Below are positions 1 to 6,037 of a stretch of 8,010 bases of DNA, one piece after another. How positions within the stretch are numbered: the first letter of the stretch is position 1; the number at the start of each line of letters is the position of its first letter. The stretch covers positions 1 through 8,010 of the forward strand of contig CAIWLA010000247.1 in the NCBI GenBank assembly GCA_903913345.1. The letters are read 5' to 3'. Origin of the DNA: an uncultured Magnetococcales bacterium. GTDB taxonomy: Bacteria; Pseudomonadota; Magnetococcia; Magnetococcales; Magnetaquicoccaceae. The notes below the pieces were generated by a model. It saw only the letters and a list, made by a program, of their open reading frames with translations, ran no database searches and had not been told where the DNA came from. Both the position numbers and the translations under genes were made by a program.

Positions 1-24
1 ATCAGCCAGTTGCAGGATAAACAT
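1..24 (-). CDS. Possible 5' end of a gene leaving the left edge of the window
   Basis: On the minus strand an ATG at 24-22 opens a frame that stays open to the window edge (MFILQLAD, eight codons). It lies about 19 bases downstream of a near-consensus -10 box at 43-48, so transcription from that promoter would enter it almost at once with a very short leader. No Shine-Dalgarno sequence is visible, and a second ATG at 34-32 opens a different frame that stops after ten codons. If the AT-rich block is the end of an insertion sequence, this would be its transposase start. If not, it could be the first codons of an unrelated neighbouring gene. Eight codons are too few to recognise a family, so the call rests on promoter placement only. 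Confidence 0.25.
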
Positions 25-42
25 CTATTATCATAGACGTAA

Positions 43-71
43 ATTATATAAACTTCTTCCGTAGAAGTCAA
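43..71 (-). promoter_or_regulatory. Near-consensus sigma70-type promoter reading leftward
   Basis: On the minus strand a -35 hexamer TTGACT (71-66) and a perfect -10 hexamer TATAAT (48-43) are separated by exactly 17 bases. This is the best promoter-like sequence in the window. It points out of the left edge, away from every recognised gene here. The spacer contains the inverted repeat CTTCT-5 bases-AGAAG at 53-67, which could be a repressor site. The promoter sits inside the AT-rich block, where chance matches are more likely than in GC-rich DNA, but the combination of hexamers and spacing is still notable. Confidence 0.6.
53..67. repeat. Small inverted repeat inside the promoter spacer (candidate operator)
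   Basis: CTTCT (53-57) and AGAAG (63-67) are perfect reverse complements separated by five bases. They lie wholly between or just overlapping the -10 and -35 boxes of the minus-strand promoter. A symmetric site at this location is where a repressor would block RNA polymerase. Five-base arms are short and could be coincidental. Confidence 0.3.
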
Positions 72-88
72 TGAAAAATCGCTATAAA

Positions 89-340
89 TCAATGCTTTGA
101 AAAATTTCTGTCAGGCACTAAATAGGTGTGCAGGACACTGTCCTGTTTGGAGATGTAGTGGGGAAAATAGGTCTTGGCAAAAAAATGAAACTCCCGGCGC
201 GCCCGGTGCTGGCGGCGCGCCTGCTCCTCCGGTTGGGTGCTGAAGCCGGGGACATGCTGTTCAACATGGTGCCGCAACCGTTCGGCCAGTGCGGCCAGTT
301 CCGTCTGAAAACCTCTGGGAGTCAACGTGGGGTGGGTCAT
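89..340 (-). pseudogene. Truncated N-terminal fragment of a phage large terminase-like protein
   Basis: The 83-codon frame starts at an ATG (340-338) preceded by a plausible ribosome binding site (AAGAGG, about 5 bases upstream). Codon use is GC-rich like the other genes. The first 50 residues are charged and probably helical. They are followed by a patch, REFHFFAKTYFPHY and then LHTYL (about residues 49-74), that resembles the segment just before the ATPase core of phage terminase large subunits of the Mu-like gp28 type. Terminases have several hundred residues, so this is only an N-terminal stub. The ATPase Walker motifs and nuclease domain are absent. The last ten or so codons run into AT-rich DNA and do not look like the same gene, so the protein was probably cut by an insertion or deletion near 110-130. 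The family call is from memory of the motif and is moderate. An alternative is an unrelated small hypothetical protein. Confidence 0.5.
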
Positions 341-372
341 AAGGCCTCTTGCCCGCAGAAATGGGTGAAAAG

Positions 373-392
373 GGAGTGAAAACCGTCACTCC
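373..392. repeat. Perfect 7-bp inverted repeat (hairpin or operator)
   Basis: GGAGTGA (373-379) and TCACTCC (386-392) are perfect reverse complements around a six-base centre (AAACCG). The site lies 33 bases upstream of the ATG of the leftward terminase-like fragment and about 230 bases upstream of the rightward hydrolase gene. There is no T-run on either side, so it is not a typical terminator. A dyad of this size in a divergent intergenic region fits a regulator binding site, possibly a phage-type operator left from a prophage. Confidence 0.4.
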
Positions 393-552
393 ATCACTAT
401 GACATGGCCGGATGGAGCAATGAAACAGGAACCGATTCAGCCTATTATGGAATGTTGGCAAGGGTCTGGAACGGTTCAGGTGTGTGGTATCCGAAATCCC
501 CGTTTTGTTTTGGTCCAATACCTGTTACAATTCCATCAATGCGGGTGTGTTT

Positions 553-591
553 TTGACAACCATCCCGCCGGGGAGCGTGACGGGGTGTCAA
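553..591 (+). repeat. Imperfect hairpin in the leader of the hydrolase gene
   Basis: TTGACA (553-558) can pair with TGTCAA (586-591), and inside it CCCG (564-567) can pair with CGGG (581-584). This leaves an asymmetric bulge and a 13-base loop. The element ends 27 bases before the ATG at 619, so it would sit in the 5' untranslated RNA if transcription starts upstream. It could alternatively be a dyad operator. The pairing is imperfect and no regulatory family is recognised. Confidence 0.25.
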
Positions 592-618
592 CGGTTTTGC
601 CACGATGGATGAAAAGCC

Positions 619-3243
619 ATGAACAACCATTGGAAAATAAAGAAAATATCAGTGGCAAAAGGCATTTTTTGGATTGAAATTCCCGATGCCGATCTCCGCA
701 TTCTCTGTGGCTGTCCCATGGACAGCGTGAAACACCTGATGAAACGGGGTTTGATCATTCCAACCGAAAAGGAGGGGATCCCCTGCGAAACGGGACCGAA
801 CGCCATTCTCCTCTCCGATGTGATGTTGCAAAACGGCGAATTTTCCAATCTGGGCGAGTTTCCGGTCTTGCAAATGCTCTACAAACAGGGGTTGTTGCTG
901 CCCAAACATCCCAACAACACGGGTCAAAAACCCTTATTGATCGGTCTGGCGGAGCAGGTCAGTGCCCAGATGCAGTATATTTACCGGGGTAATTATGGCC
1001 TGGTCTCCCAGGAGGAGATGATGGAGGCCGGTGTGGATGCCGAAACGGCCCAGAAAATGATGCGGATGAAGTTGCGGTTTGCCTTTGGGACGATTCACCT
1101 GTCGCAGGATTTGCTGGATGCCTGCATGGTGGGTGATGGAACCGTGGAGATCCGCTCCGGGGTCTCCATTCGCCGTCAGGCGACCAATCTCTTTGAGTTT
1201 GAATATGGCGGAGAGAAGGTCTTGGTGGATCTCAACCTGGGGGTCGGGGAGCGGTATGAATCCGCTTATCCTCTGGGTTTTCAATGCCTGTCCCGTGAAT
1301 ATTTCGGTATCATTCATTCCGGCGAGGGGGATGGCTGGGATGTCAACCGTCCGAGCATGTCCAGTGTTTTGATGTTTCAGGGCAAGATTTATCTGATTGA
1401 TGCCGGTCCCAACCTCTCTTACAACCTGGCGGCCTTGGGTATCGATATTGATGAGGTCGAGGGGATCTTTCATTCCCACGCCCACGACGACCATTTTGCC
1501 GGGATCACCACCCTGATGCGGGCCGGGCACAAAATCAAATATTTTTCCACCTCCCTGGTGCGGGCCACGGTGGTCAAAAAGATTTCCGCCCTGCTCTCCA
1601 TCGAAGAGGAGTGGTTTGAGGAATTTTTTGATGTGCAGGATCTGCATGTGGGCACCTGGAATGATGTGGATGGCCTGGAGGTGAAGCCCGTCAACTCTCC
1701 CCACCCCGTGGAAAACACCCTTTTCGTCTTTCGCACCCTGTGGAATGACGGTTACAAGACCTATGCCCATTTTTCGGATCTGGTCTCCCTGGATCTCCTG
1801 GAGGGGATGATCGAGGAGGATACCACCAGGCCGGGTATCAACCGGGCCTATTTTGACCGTATCAAGGCCGACTATCTGACCCCGGCCAACCTGAAAAAAG
1901 TGGATGTGGGGGGGGGGATGATCCATGGCATGGCCAAGGATTTCAAGACCGACCGGTCCGAGCGGATTCTCCTCTCGCACATTGCCCGGGAGTTGACCCT
2001 GGCCGAGAAAGAGATCGGCTCCAGTGCCCCGCATGGGATGGCGGATACCCTGATTGTCGGAGAATCCGATTTTGCCCGGCGCAGTGCCTTTGGCTTTCTC
2101 CAGAGTGCCCTGCCCAATATTCCCATGCACCAGATACGGATCATGATCAACAATCCGGTCATCGATTTCAATCCGGGGGTCATTCTGCTGAAGGAGGGTG
2201 AAACCCCCCAGTCTATCTATCTGCTCCTGACCGGGGCGGTGGAAAAGATTCGCACCAGGGACAATTTGTACAGCCACCTCTCCATCGGTGCTCTGGTGGG
2301 AGAGTCGGCGGGTGTGTATCGCAAACCCACGAGATCCACCTATCGAACAGTCTGTTTTGTCCGGGCGTTGCGGATTCCCGTGGCGTTGTATCGGGAGTTG
2401 ATCGAACGCAATCGACTCATGACCTGGATTGAAGGCACCTGGGTGGATCGGGATTTTCTCGAATCCACCCGTCTGTTCAACGAGGGGGTTCCCTACCATT
2501 CATTGAGCCGGATTGTGGAGTCCCTCCAGGTGGGCCATTTCGAGGCGGGTGCCGTCATCACCCAGGCGGCCCAGACGCGACTCAACCTGATCCGGTCCGG
2601 TCGCGTGGAACGTCTGGTGGGTGGCATGCGATTGGATCTGCTCGGCCCAGGGGACTATTTTGGGGAGGAGTGGGCCATTTTTTCCACCCCTTCTCTCTTC
2701 CGTCTGGTGGCTCTGGAGCCGGTGACGACCTGTCAGATTCCAGAAAATGTCCTGCGGGATATTCCCATTGTGCGCTGGAAGCTCCGTGAAGCGTATCTTC
2801 TGCGGACCCGGAAATTGCTGCATGAGACGACCGGGGTGGGGGCCTTCCGCTGGGATTCTGCACTCGATGTCCAGTTGTTGCAGATGGACATCCAACACAG
2901 AAAATTGTTGGAAATAGCCTCGGCCATCATGGAAATGTTGCGTTTCCAACCGGAACGGGAGACCCTGGAAAAGGCATTCGATCGACTGGTTGACCATGTG
3001 GCATACCACTTTTCGGCGGAAGAGCACCTGATGGAGCGGTATGGGTATCAGGAATTATCCATTCATCAGGAAAAACATCAGGATCTGCTGCGGCAGATGC
3101 AGATTTGTCGGGCGGATATTCAAAGGCGGGAGAATTGTCAATCGATCGATTTTCATGAATTTTTTACCCGTTTGATGGTTGAGCACATACGTCATGAGGA
3201 TCGCCGGTACAGTGCCTTTTTGAATGAGAAGGGTGCCTACTGA
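619..3243 (+). CDS. Metallo-beta-lactamase-fold hydrolase fused to cyclic-nucleotide-binding-like and hemerythrin domains
   Basis: The product has 874 residues. Residues 1 to about 240 are unassigned. A metallo-beta-lactamase core (about 245-445) shows the strand ending LIDAG (D261), the metal motif H287-x-H289-x-D291-H292, H362, the bridging D387 in HFSD, and H436. A canonical two-metal hydrolase site therefore looks complete. A cyclic-nucleotide-binding-type domain follows (about 505-605; G561-E562-S563 and R572-S573 in the phosphate-cassette position). A second, poorer one spans about 619-735 (YFGEEW at 680-685, without the cassette arginine pattern). The C-terminus is a bacterial hemerythrin (about 745-870) with all seven di-iron ligands: H760, H797, E801, H816, H820, H856, D861. 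There is no signal peptide or membrane segment, so it is probably cytosolic. The start is the first ATG after an in-frame TGA at 610-612; the ribosome binding site (GGAT at 607-610) is weak. Hemerythrins bind O2, so the enzyme may be oxygen- and ligand-gated. The substrate is unknown and this role is inference. Confidence 0.9.
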   Translation: MNNHWKIKKISVAKGIFWIEIPDADLRILCGCPMDSVKHLMKRGLIIPTEKEGIPCETGPNAILLSDVMLQNGEFSNLGEFPVLQMLYKQGLLLPKHPNNTGQKPLLIGLAEQVSAQMQYIYRGNYGLVSQEEMMEAGVDAETAQKMMRMKLRFAFGTIHLSQDLLDACMVGDGTVEIRSGVSIRRQATNLFEFEYGGEKVLVDLNLGVGERYESAYPLGFQCLSREYFGIIHSGEGDGWDVNRPSMSSVLMFQGKIYLIDAGPNLSYNLAALGIDIDEVEGIFHSHAHDDHFAGITTLMRAGHKIKYFSTSLVRATVVKKISALLSIEEEWFEEFFDVQDLHVGTWNDVDGLEVKPVNSPHPVENTLFVFRTLWNDGYKTYAHFSDLVSLDLLEGMIEEDTTRPGINRAYFDRIKADYLTPANLKKVDVGGGMIHGMAKDFKTDRSERILLSHIARELTLAEKEIGSSAPHGMADTLIVGESDFARRSAFGFLQSALPNIPMHQIRIMINNPVIDFNPGVILLKEGETPQSIYLLLTGAVEKIRTRDNLYSHLSIGALVGESAGVYRKPTRSTYRTVCFVRALRIPVALYRELIERNRLMTWIEGTWVDRDFLESTRLFNEGVPYHSLSRIVESLQVGHFEAGAVITQAAQTRLNLIRSGRVERLVGGMRLDLLGPGDYFGEEWAIFSTPSLFRLVALEPVTTCQIPENVLRDIPIVRWKLREAYLLRTRKLLHETTGVGAFRWDSALDVQLLQMDIQHRKLLEIASAIMEMLRFQPERETLEKAFDRLVDHVAYHFSAEEHLMERYGYQELSIHQEKHQDLLRQMQICRADIQRRENCQSIDFHEFFTRLMVEHIRHEDRRYSAFLNEKGAY

Positions 3244-3270
3244 CCCCCGGCTTGCCCGGCGGTTGGGGGT
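3243..3270 (+). other. GC-rich hairpin directly after the hydrolase stop codon
   Basis: ACCCCC (3243-3248), which begins on the last base of the stop codon, pairs with GGGGGT (3265-3270). A few G-U pairs could extend the stem inward. It lacks a downstream U-run, so it is not a canonical intrinsic terminator. It may slow polymerase, protect the upstream mRNA end, or be chance in GC-rich DNA. If it did terminate, the candidate promoter at 3301-3329 would restart transcription of the kinase gene. Confidence 0.3.
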
Positions 3271-3300
3271 GGAAAAGGGTGGGCTGGTCCGGGAGGAGCG

Positions 3301-3329
3301 TTGTATTTGTGCCGGCAATCCGTCATAAT
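3301..3329 (+). promoter_or_regulatory. Candidate promoter for the hybrid kinase gene
   Basis: TTGTAT (3301-3306) and CATAAT (3324-3329) are separated by 17 bases. The -10 matches the sigma70 consensus at five of six positions and the -35 at three of six. It lies about 90 bases upstream of the preferred kinase start at 3420, inside the 176-base gap after the hydrolase gene. The location and exact spacing support it; the -35 is weak. If real, the kinase and downstream genes can be transcribed independently of the hydrolase. Confidence 0.4.
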
Positions 3330-3419
3330 CGAGGCGAGATCCGGGGGCGTTGGCCCGATGGATTGATCCGACCCCTGTTTTCCGATGGCCCAATCCGCGT
3401 AGCGGGAGACCGATCAAAG

Positions 3420-5483
3420 ATGGACAATCCTGTTTGCCGACTGCTGGTGGTGGAAGACGATCCCATCGACCAGATGGCACTCAAGCGGTTCTTGAAGAAG
3501 GAGCAGTTGGCTTTCCAGACGACCATGGCGGACTCTGTGGCGCAGGCCAGGGAGCAACTGGCCTTGGGCTGTTTTGACGTGGTGGTGGCGGACTATCGTC
3601 TGGGTGATGGGATCGCGTTGGATCTGTTTGAATTGTTGGAGGGGGTGCCGGTCATCGTGGTCACGGGAGGGGGTGACGAGGCGGTGGCCATCCAGGCGAT
3701 GAAGGCCGGTGCCTACGATTATCTGATCAAGGATCGGGAACGTAATTATTTGAATCTGCTGCCTGTGGTGGTGCAACAGGCCTTGGACCATCGGGCTGCT
3801 GAACAACGGGTGCGCCGCAATCATGACCTGCAGAGCACCATCAATGTCGTCTTGCGCATCTCGTTGCAGGATATTCCCCTCAGGGCGCAATTGGAGCGGA
3901 TTCTGGGTCATGTGTTGGCGATCCCCTGGTTGTCACACGGGGCGCGGGGCTGCATCTTTTTGTCCGATGGCACGCCGGCCTCGGAACTGTTTTCCGGCAC
4001 CTGCCAGGGGTTGGATCAGGTGGTGTTGCAACGGCAGATGCAATTTTTTCAGCAGCATATTCACGCCACGCCAGAGGTGGCGGCCCGTTTGTTGCAGTCG
4101 GGGGTGATCTTTGAACAATCGAAGGGGCTGGCCGGGGTGGGGGATCATCCGGCGGAACTGCTCCCCAACGTCTATCGGACGCCCATTGTCTCTGGCAGCA
4201 AGGCCTTGGGTCTGTGGCTGTTGCAGGTGCCGGCCGGGGAGGCCTACAGTGACGAAGTCGCTGCCTTCCTGATGGCCATTGCCGATACGTTGGCGGGGAT
4301 CATCGAGCGCAAACGGATGGAGGAGGCCCTGTACGAGGCCAAGGAGCGGGCCGAAACGGCCAGTCGGGCCAAGAGTGAATTTCTCGCCAATATCAGCCAT
4401 GAACTGCGCACCCCCATGAATGCCATCATTGGCATGACGGACCTGGCCCGTCACAGCGATAATCCCGATGAGCGACAGATGTTTCTCGGTATTGTCCAGG
4501 ACTCCTCCCAGGCCTTGTTGAATCTTTTGAATGGCATTATTGATTATGCCCGTATCGAGACCAACCGTTTGTCCTTGTCCAGGGTACCCTTCGATCTGCG
4601 TCAGGTACTGTTGGATGTGGTCGATGGGGTGACGCCCAAGGCCAAGGAGAAGGGGCTGCGTCTCCGTTGGCGGCTCCATCCCGCCTTGTGTACCCGTCTG
4701 CTGGGGGATCCCTTTTACCTGCGGCAGGTGATTCAGCAATTGGCTGTCAATGCCATCAAGTTTACCGAACGGGGCAGTGTCACCATCGATGCGGGACCAT
4801 ATGCCCCTGCGGTCCCGGCTGTGGGCCGGGGCGGAGCCGGTCGGGCGGGAGAGAACCTGTCGGTTGGCAAGGAGGGCGATCGTCCCACGGAGGTCCGTTT
4901 CACGGTCTCCGTGGTGGATACCGGGATCGGTATCGCCCAGGAGTGGCAGTCGGCCATCTTTGACGCCTTTACCCAGGTGGACGGCAGTTCCACCCGCAAG
5001 ATTGGCGGGACGGGGCTGGGTTTGGCGATCAGCAAACGGCTGGTCGAGTTGATGGACGGACGCATCGGCGTGGAGAGTGTGCCGGGCCAGGGGAGTCGTT
5101 TTTTTGTTCATCTCGCCCTGGAACGGAGTACGGAGGCGGATGCCCCTGGCGCGGCACCGTTTGGAGAGGGGATTCCCATTGCGGCGGAGGCGGCGGGCGA
5201 AGTCACTCAGGAGGTCTCTCTGGCCGAGTATTGGGTGGCATTGGAACGGGCCATGGCCCAGGGAGACCTGGCCCAGGCGGCGCAACAAAGTGGCAAAATC
5301 AGGGAGTTGTCTGCGGACAGCGAAGTCAGAAGCAAGGCCTTTCATGTGGTATTGGCGGCCCGCCGAGGGGATCTGTCTGGCGCGCGTGCCCGTCTGGAAC
5401 AGTTGCGCCATGTACTGGGCAAGTTGGCGGAGGGCTTGGGATCTCTCCAGCCTGCTCCCCCATCGTGCCCCTTGAATCGCTGA
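3420..5483 (+). CDS. Cytosolic hybrid sensor histidine kinase, REC-GAF-HisKA-HATPase
   Basis: With the start at 3420 the protein has 687 residues. A receiver (about 6-125) has the acid pair D13-D14, phospho-acceptor D58, T82 and K104, all intact. Residues about 135-297 look like a GAF sensor domain, followed by a short coiled helix. HisKA carries the phospho-accepting H327 in NISHELRTPMN. The HATPase has an N-box around N444 (AVNAIKFTERG), G1 D500-T-G-I-G-I, an F-box FDAFTQVD and G2 GGTGLGLAISKR. The usual first N-box asparagine is Q440, and there is a glycine- and alanine-rich insertion (about 458-490) before G1. A helical tail (about 595-672) has no HTLKG-type histidine, so it is not an ordinary HPt. 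No membrane segment is visible. An in-frame TTG at 3252 would add 56 residues of low-complexity, arginine- and tryptophan-rich sequence with no homology signal. The ATG at 3420, with GGGAG about 12 bases upstream and the receiver beginning at once, is preferred. Confidence 0.9.
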   Translation: MDNPVCRLLVVEDDPIDQMALKRFLKKEQLAFQTTMADSVAQAREQLALGCFDVVVADYRLGDGIALDLFELLEGVPVIVVTGGGDEAVAIQAMKAGAYDYLIKDRERNYLNLLPVVVQQALDHRAAEQRVRRNHDLQSTINVVLRISLQDIPLRAQLERILGHVLAIPWLSHGARGCIFLSDGTPASELFSGTCQGLDQVVLQRQMQFFQQHIHATPEVAARLLQSGVIFEQSKGLAGVGDHPAELLPNVYRTPIVSGSKALGLWLLQVPAGEAYSDEVAAFLMAIADTLAGIIERKRMEEALYEAKERAETASRAKSEFLANISHELRTPMNAIIGMTDLARHSDNPDERQMFLGIVQDSSQALLNLLNGIIDYARIETNRLSLSRVPFDLRQVLLDVVDGVTPKAKEKGLRLRWRLHPALCTRLLGDPFYLRQVIQQLAVNAIKFTERGSVTIDAGPYAPAVPAVGRGGAGRAGENLSVGKEGDRPTEVRFTVSVVDTGIGIAQEWQSAIFDAFTQVDGSSTRKIGGTGLGLAISKRLVELMDGRIGVESVPGQGSRFFVHLALERSTEADAPGAAPFGEGIPIAAEAAGEVTQEVSLAEYWVALERAMAQGDLAQAAQQSGKIRELSADSEVRSKAFHVVLAARRGDLSGARARLEQLRHVLGKLAEGLGSLQPAPPSCPLNR

Positions 5484-5572
5484 ATAGCCTCCTGAGGAAG
5501 ATCTCTGCCTGACGGATGGACCGAAGGAGGGCGTTTGCCCGACGGATCGATTGGGAGTGGAGTCACTAAAAG
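5484..5572. other. Short intergenic gap with an imperfect direct repeat
   Basis: The 89-base gap between the kinase and the response regulator contains two near-identical 15-mers, TGCCTGACGGATGGA (5506-5520) and TGCCCGACGGATCGA (5536-5550). They match at 13 positions and are spaced 30 bases start to start, close to three helical turns. Direct repeats on one helix face can be tandem regulator sites. No good promoter hexamers or terminator hairpin with a T-run were seen, so cotranscription with the kinase is likely. Confidence 0.35.
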
Positions 5573-6031
5573 ATGAAGATGCTCGTCGTGGATGATGAAT
5601 TCAACAACCGCCTGCTGATGGGTCGCCTGCTGGAGCCATATGGCGCGGTGGATATGGTGATTGATGGTCGGGAGGCCCTGGATGCCTTTTTGCTGGCACA
5701 TGCCGAAAACGTGCCTTACGATTTGATTTTTATGGATATTATGATGCCGAACATGGATGGGCATCAGGCCGTTCAGGCCATCCGCAAAAGAGAGGCCGAG
5801 TTGGGCATTGTGTCTCGGCATGAGGTCAAGGTGATCATGGTGACCGCACTGGATTCCCCGAAAGAGGCCATGAAATCCTACTACCACGATGGGTGTACGG
5901 ACTATGTGACCAAGCCCATCACGAAGCAAAAGATTGATCACATCGTACTGGGGGCCTCCGAGACCGGGGGGGGTGATCCGTTGGCCAGTGGATTGGCCGG
6001 GCAGTCCATGGCGTCGGACACCGAGGTATAG
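5573..6031 (+). CDS. Single-domain response regulator (CheY-like receiver)
   Basis: The 152-residue protein is essentially one receiver domain. The acid pair D7-D8, phospho-acceptor D55 in FMDIMMPNMDG, T91 and K114 in VTKP are all present, so it should be phosphorylatable. There is no DNA-binding or enzymatic output domain. The last 25 residues are a glycine- and serine-rich tail of unknown role. The ATG at 5573 follows GTGGAG with about 10 bases spacing. The gene sits 89 bases after the hybrid kinase and 6 bases before the next kinase gene. It therefore probably works as a phosphate shuttle, sink or diffusible output between the two kinases. Which kinase phosphorylates it cannot be told from the sequence. 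Confidence 0.9.
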   Translation: MKMLVVDDEFNNRLLMGRLLEPYGAVDMVIDGREALDAFLLAHAENVPYDLIFMDIMMPNMDGHQAVQAIRKREAELGIVSRHEVKVIMVTALDSPKEAMKSYYHDGCTDYVTKPITKQKIDHIVLGASETGGGDPLASGLAGQSMASDTEV

Positions 6032-6037
6032 ACGGTC

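Larger units (their letters stand above)
341..618. other. Divergent intergenic region between the terminase remnant and the hydrolase gene
   Basis: This 278-base stretch separates the leftward terminase fragment from the rightward gene at 619 and so should hold promoters for both. It is less GC-rich than its neighbours (about 44% at 421-540 by hand count). I see no convincing coding frame: a plus-strand frame starting at 399 overlaps the next gene, has no recognisable motif and no good ribosome binding site. A possible weak plus-strand promoter is TTGTTT (505-510) with TACAAT (526-531), but the spacer is only 15 bases. A clean TTGACA at 553-558 has no acceptable -10 partner 16-18 bases downstream. 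Two inverted repeats in the region are listed separately. Confidence 0.5.

Noticed and set aside
399..677. Plus-strand 92-codon frame upstream of the hydrolase gene
   Set aside because: It overlaps the first 59 bases of a well supported gene, has no good ribosome binding site and no recognisable motif.
1471..1926. Di-iron, flavodiiron-type metallo-beta-lactamase site
   Set aside because: Di-iron members carry a glutamate (HxExDH); here the motif is HxHxDH, which fits zinc or mixed-metal hydrolases better.
934..2499. Long minus-strand open frame of 521 codons antisense to the hydrolase gene
   Set aside because: Its translation is rich in His, Pro and Gly with no domain pattern, and it lies opposite a gene with clear metal-ligand motifs. 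It is a by-product of GC-rich codon use.
3252..3419. In-frame TTG start giving the hybrid kinase 56 extra N-terminal residues
   Set aside because: The extra segment looks like translated intergenic DNA, contains the candidate promoter, and the receiver domain begins naturally at the ATG at 3420.
3933..5411. Long minus-strand open frame of 492 codons antisense to the hybrid kinase
   Set aside because: The plus strand has complete kinase boxes. The antisense translation is low-complexity and matches no family pattern.
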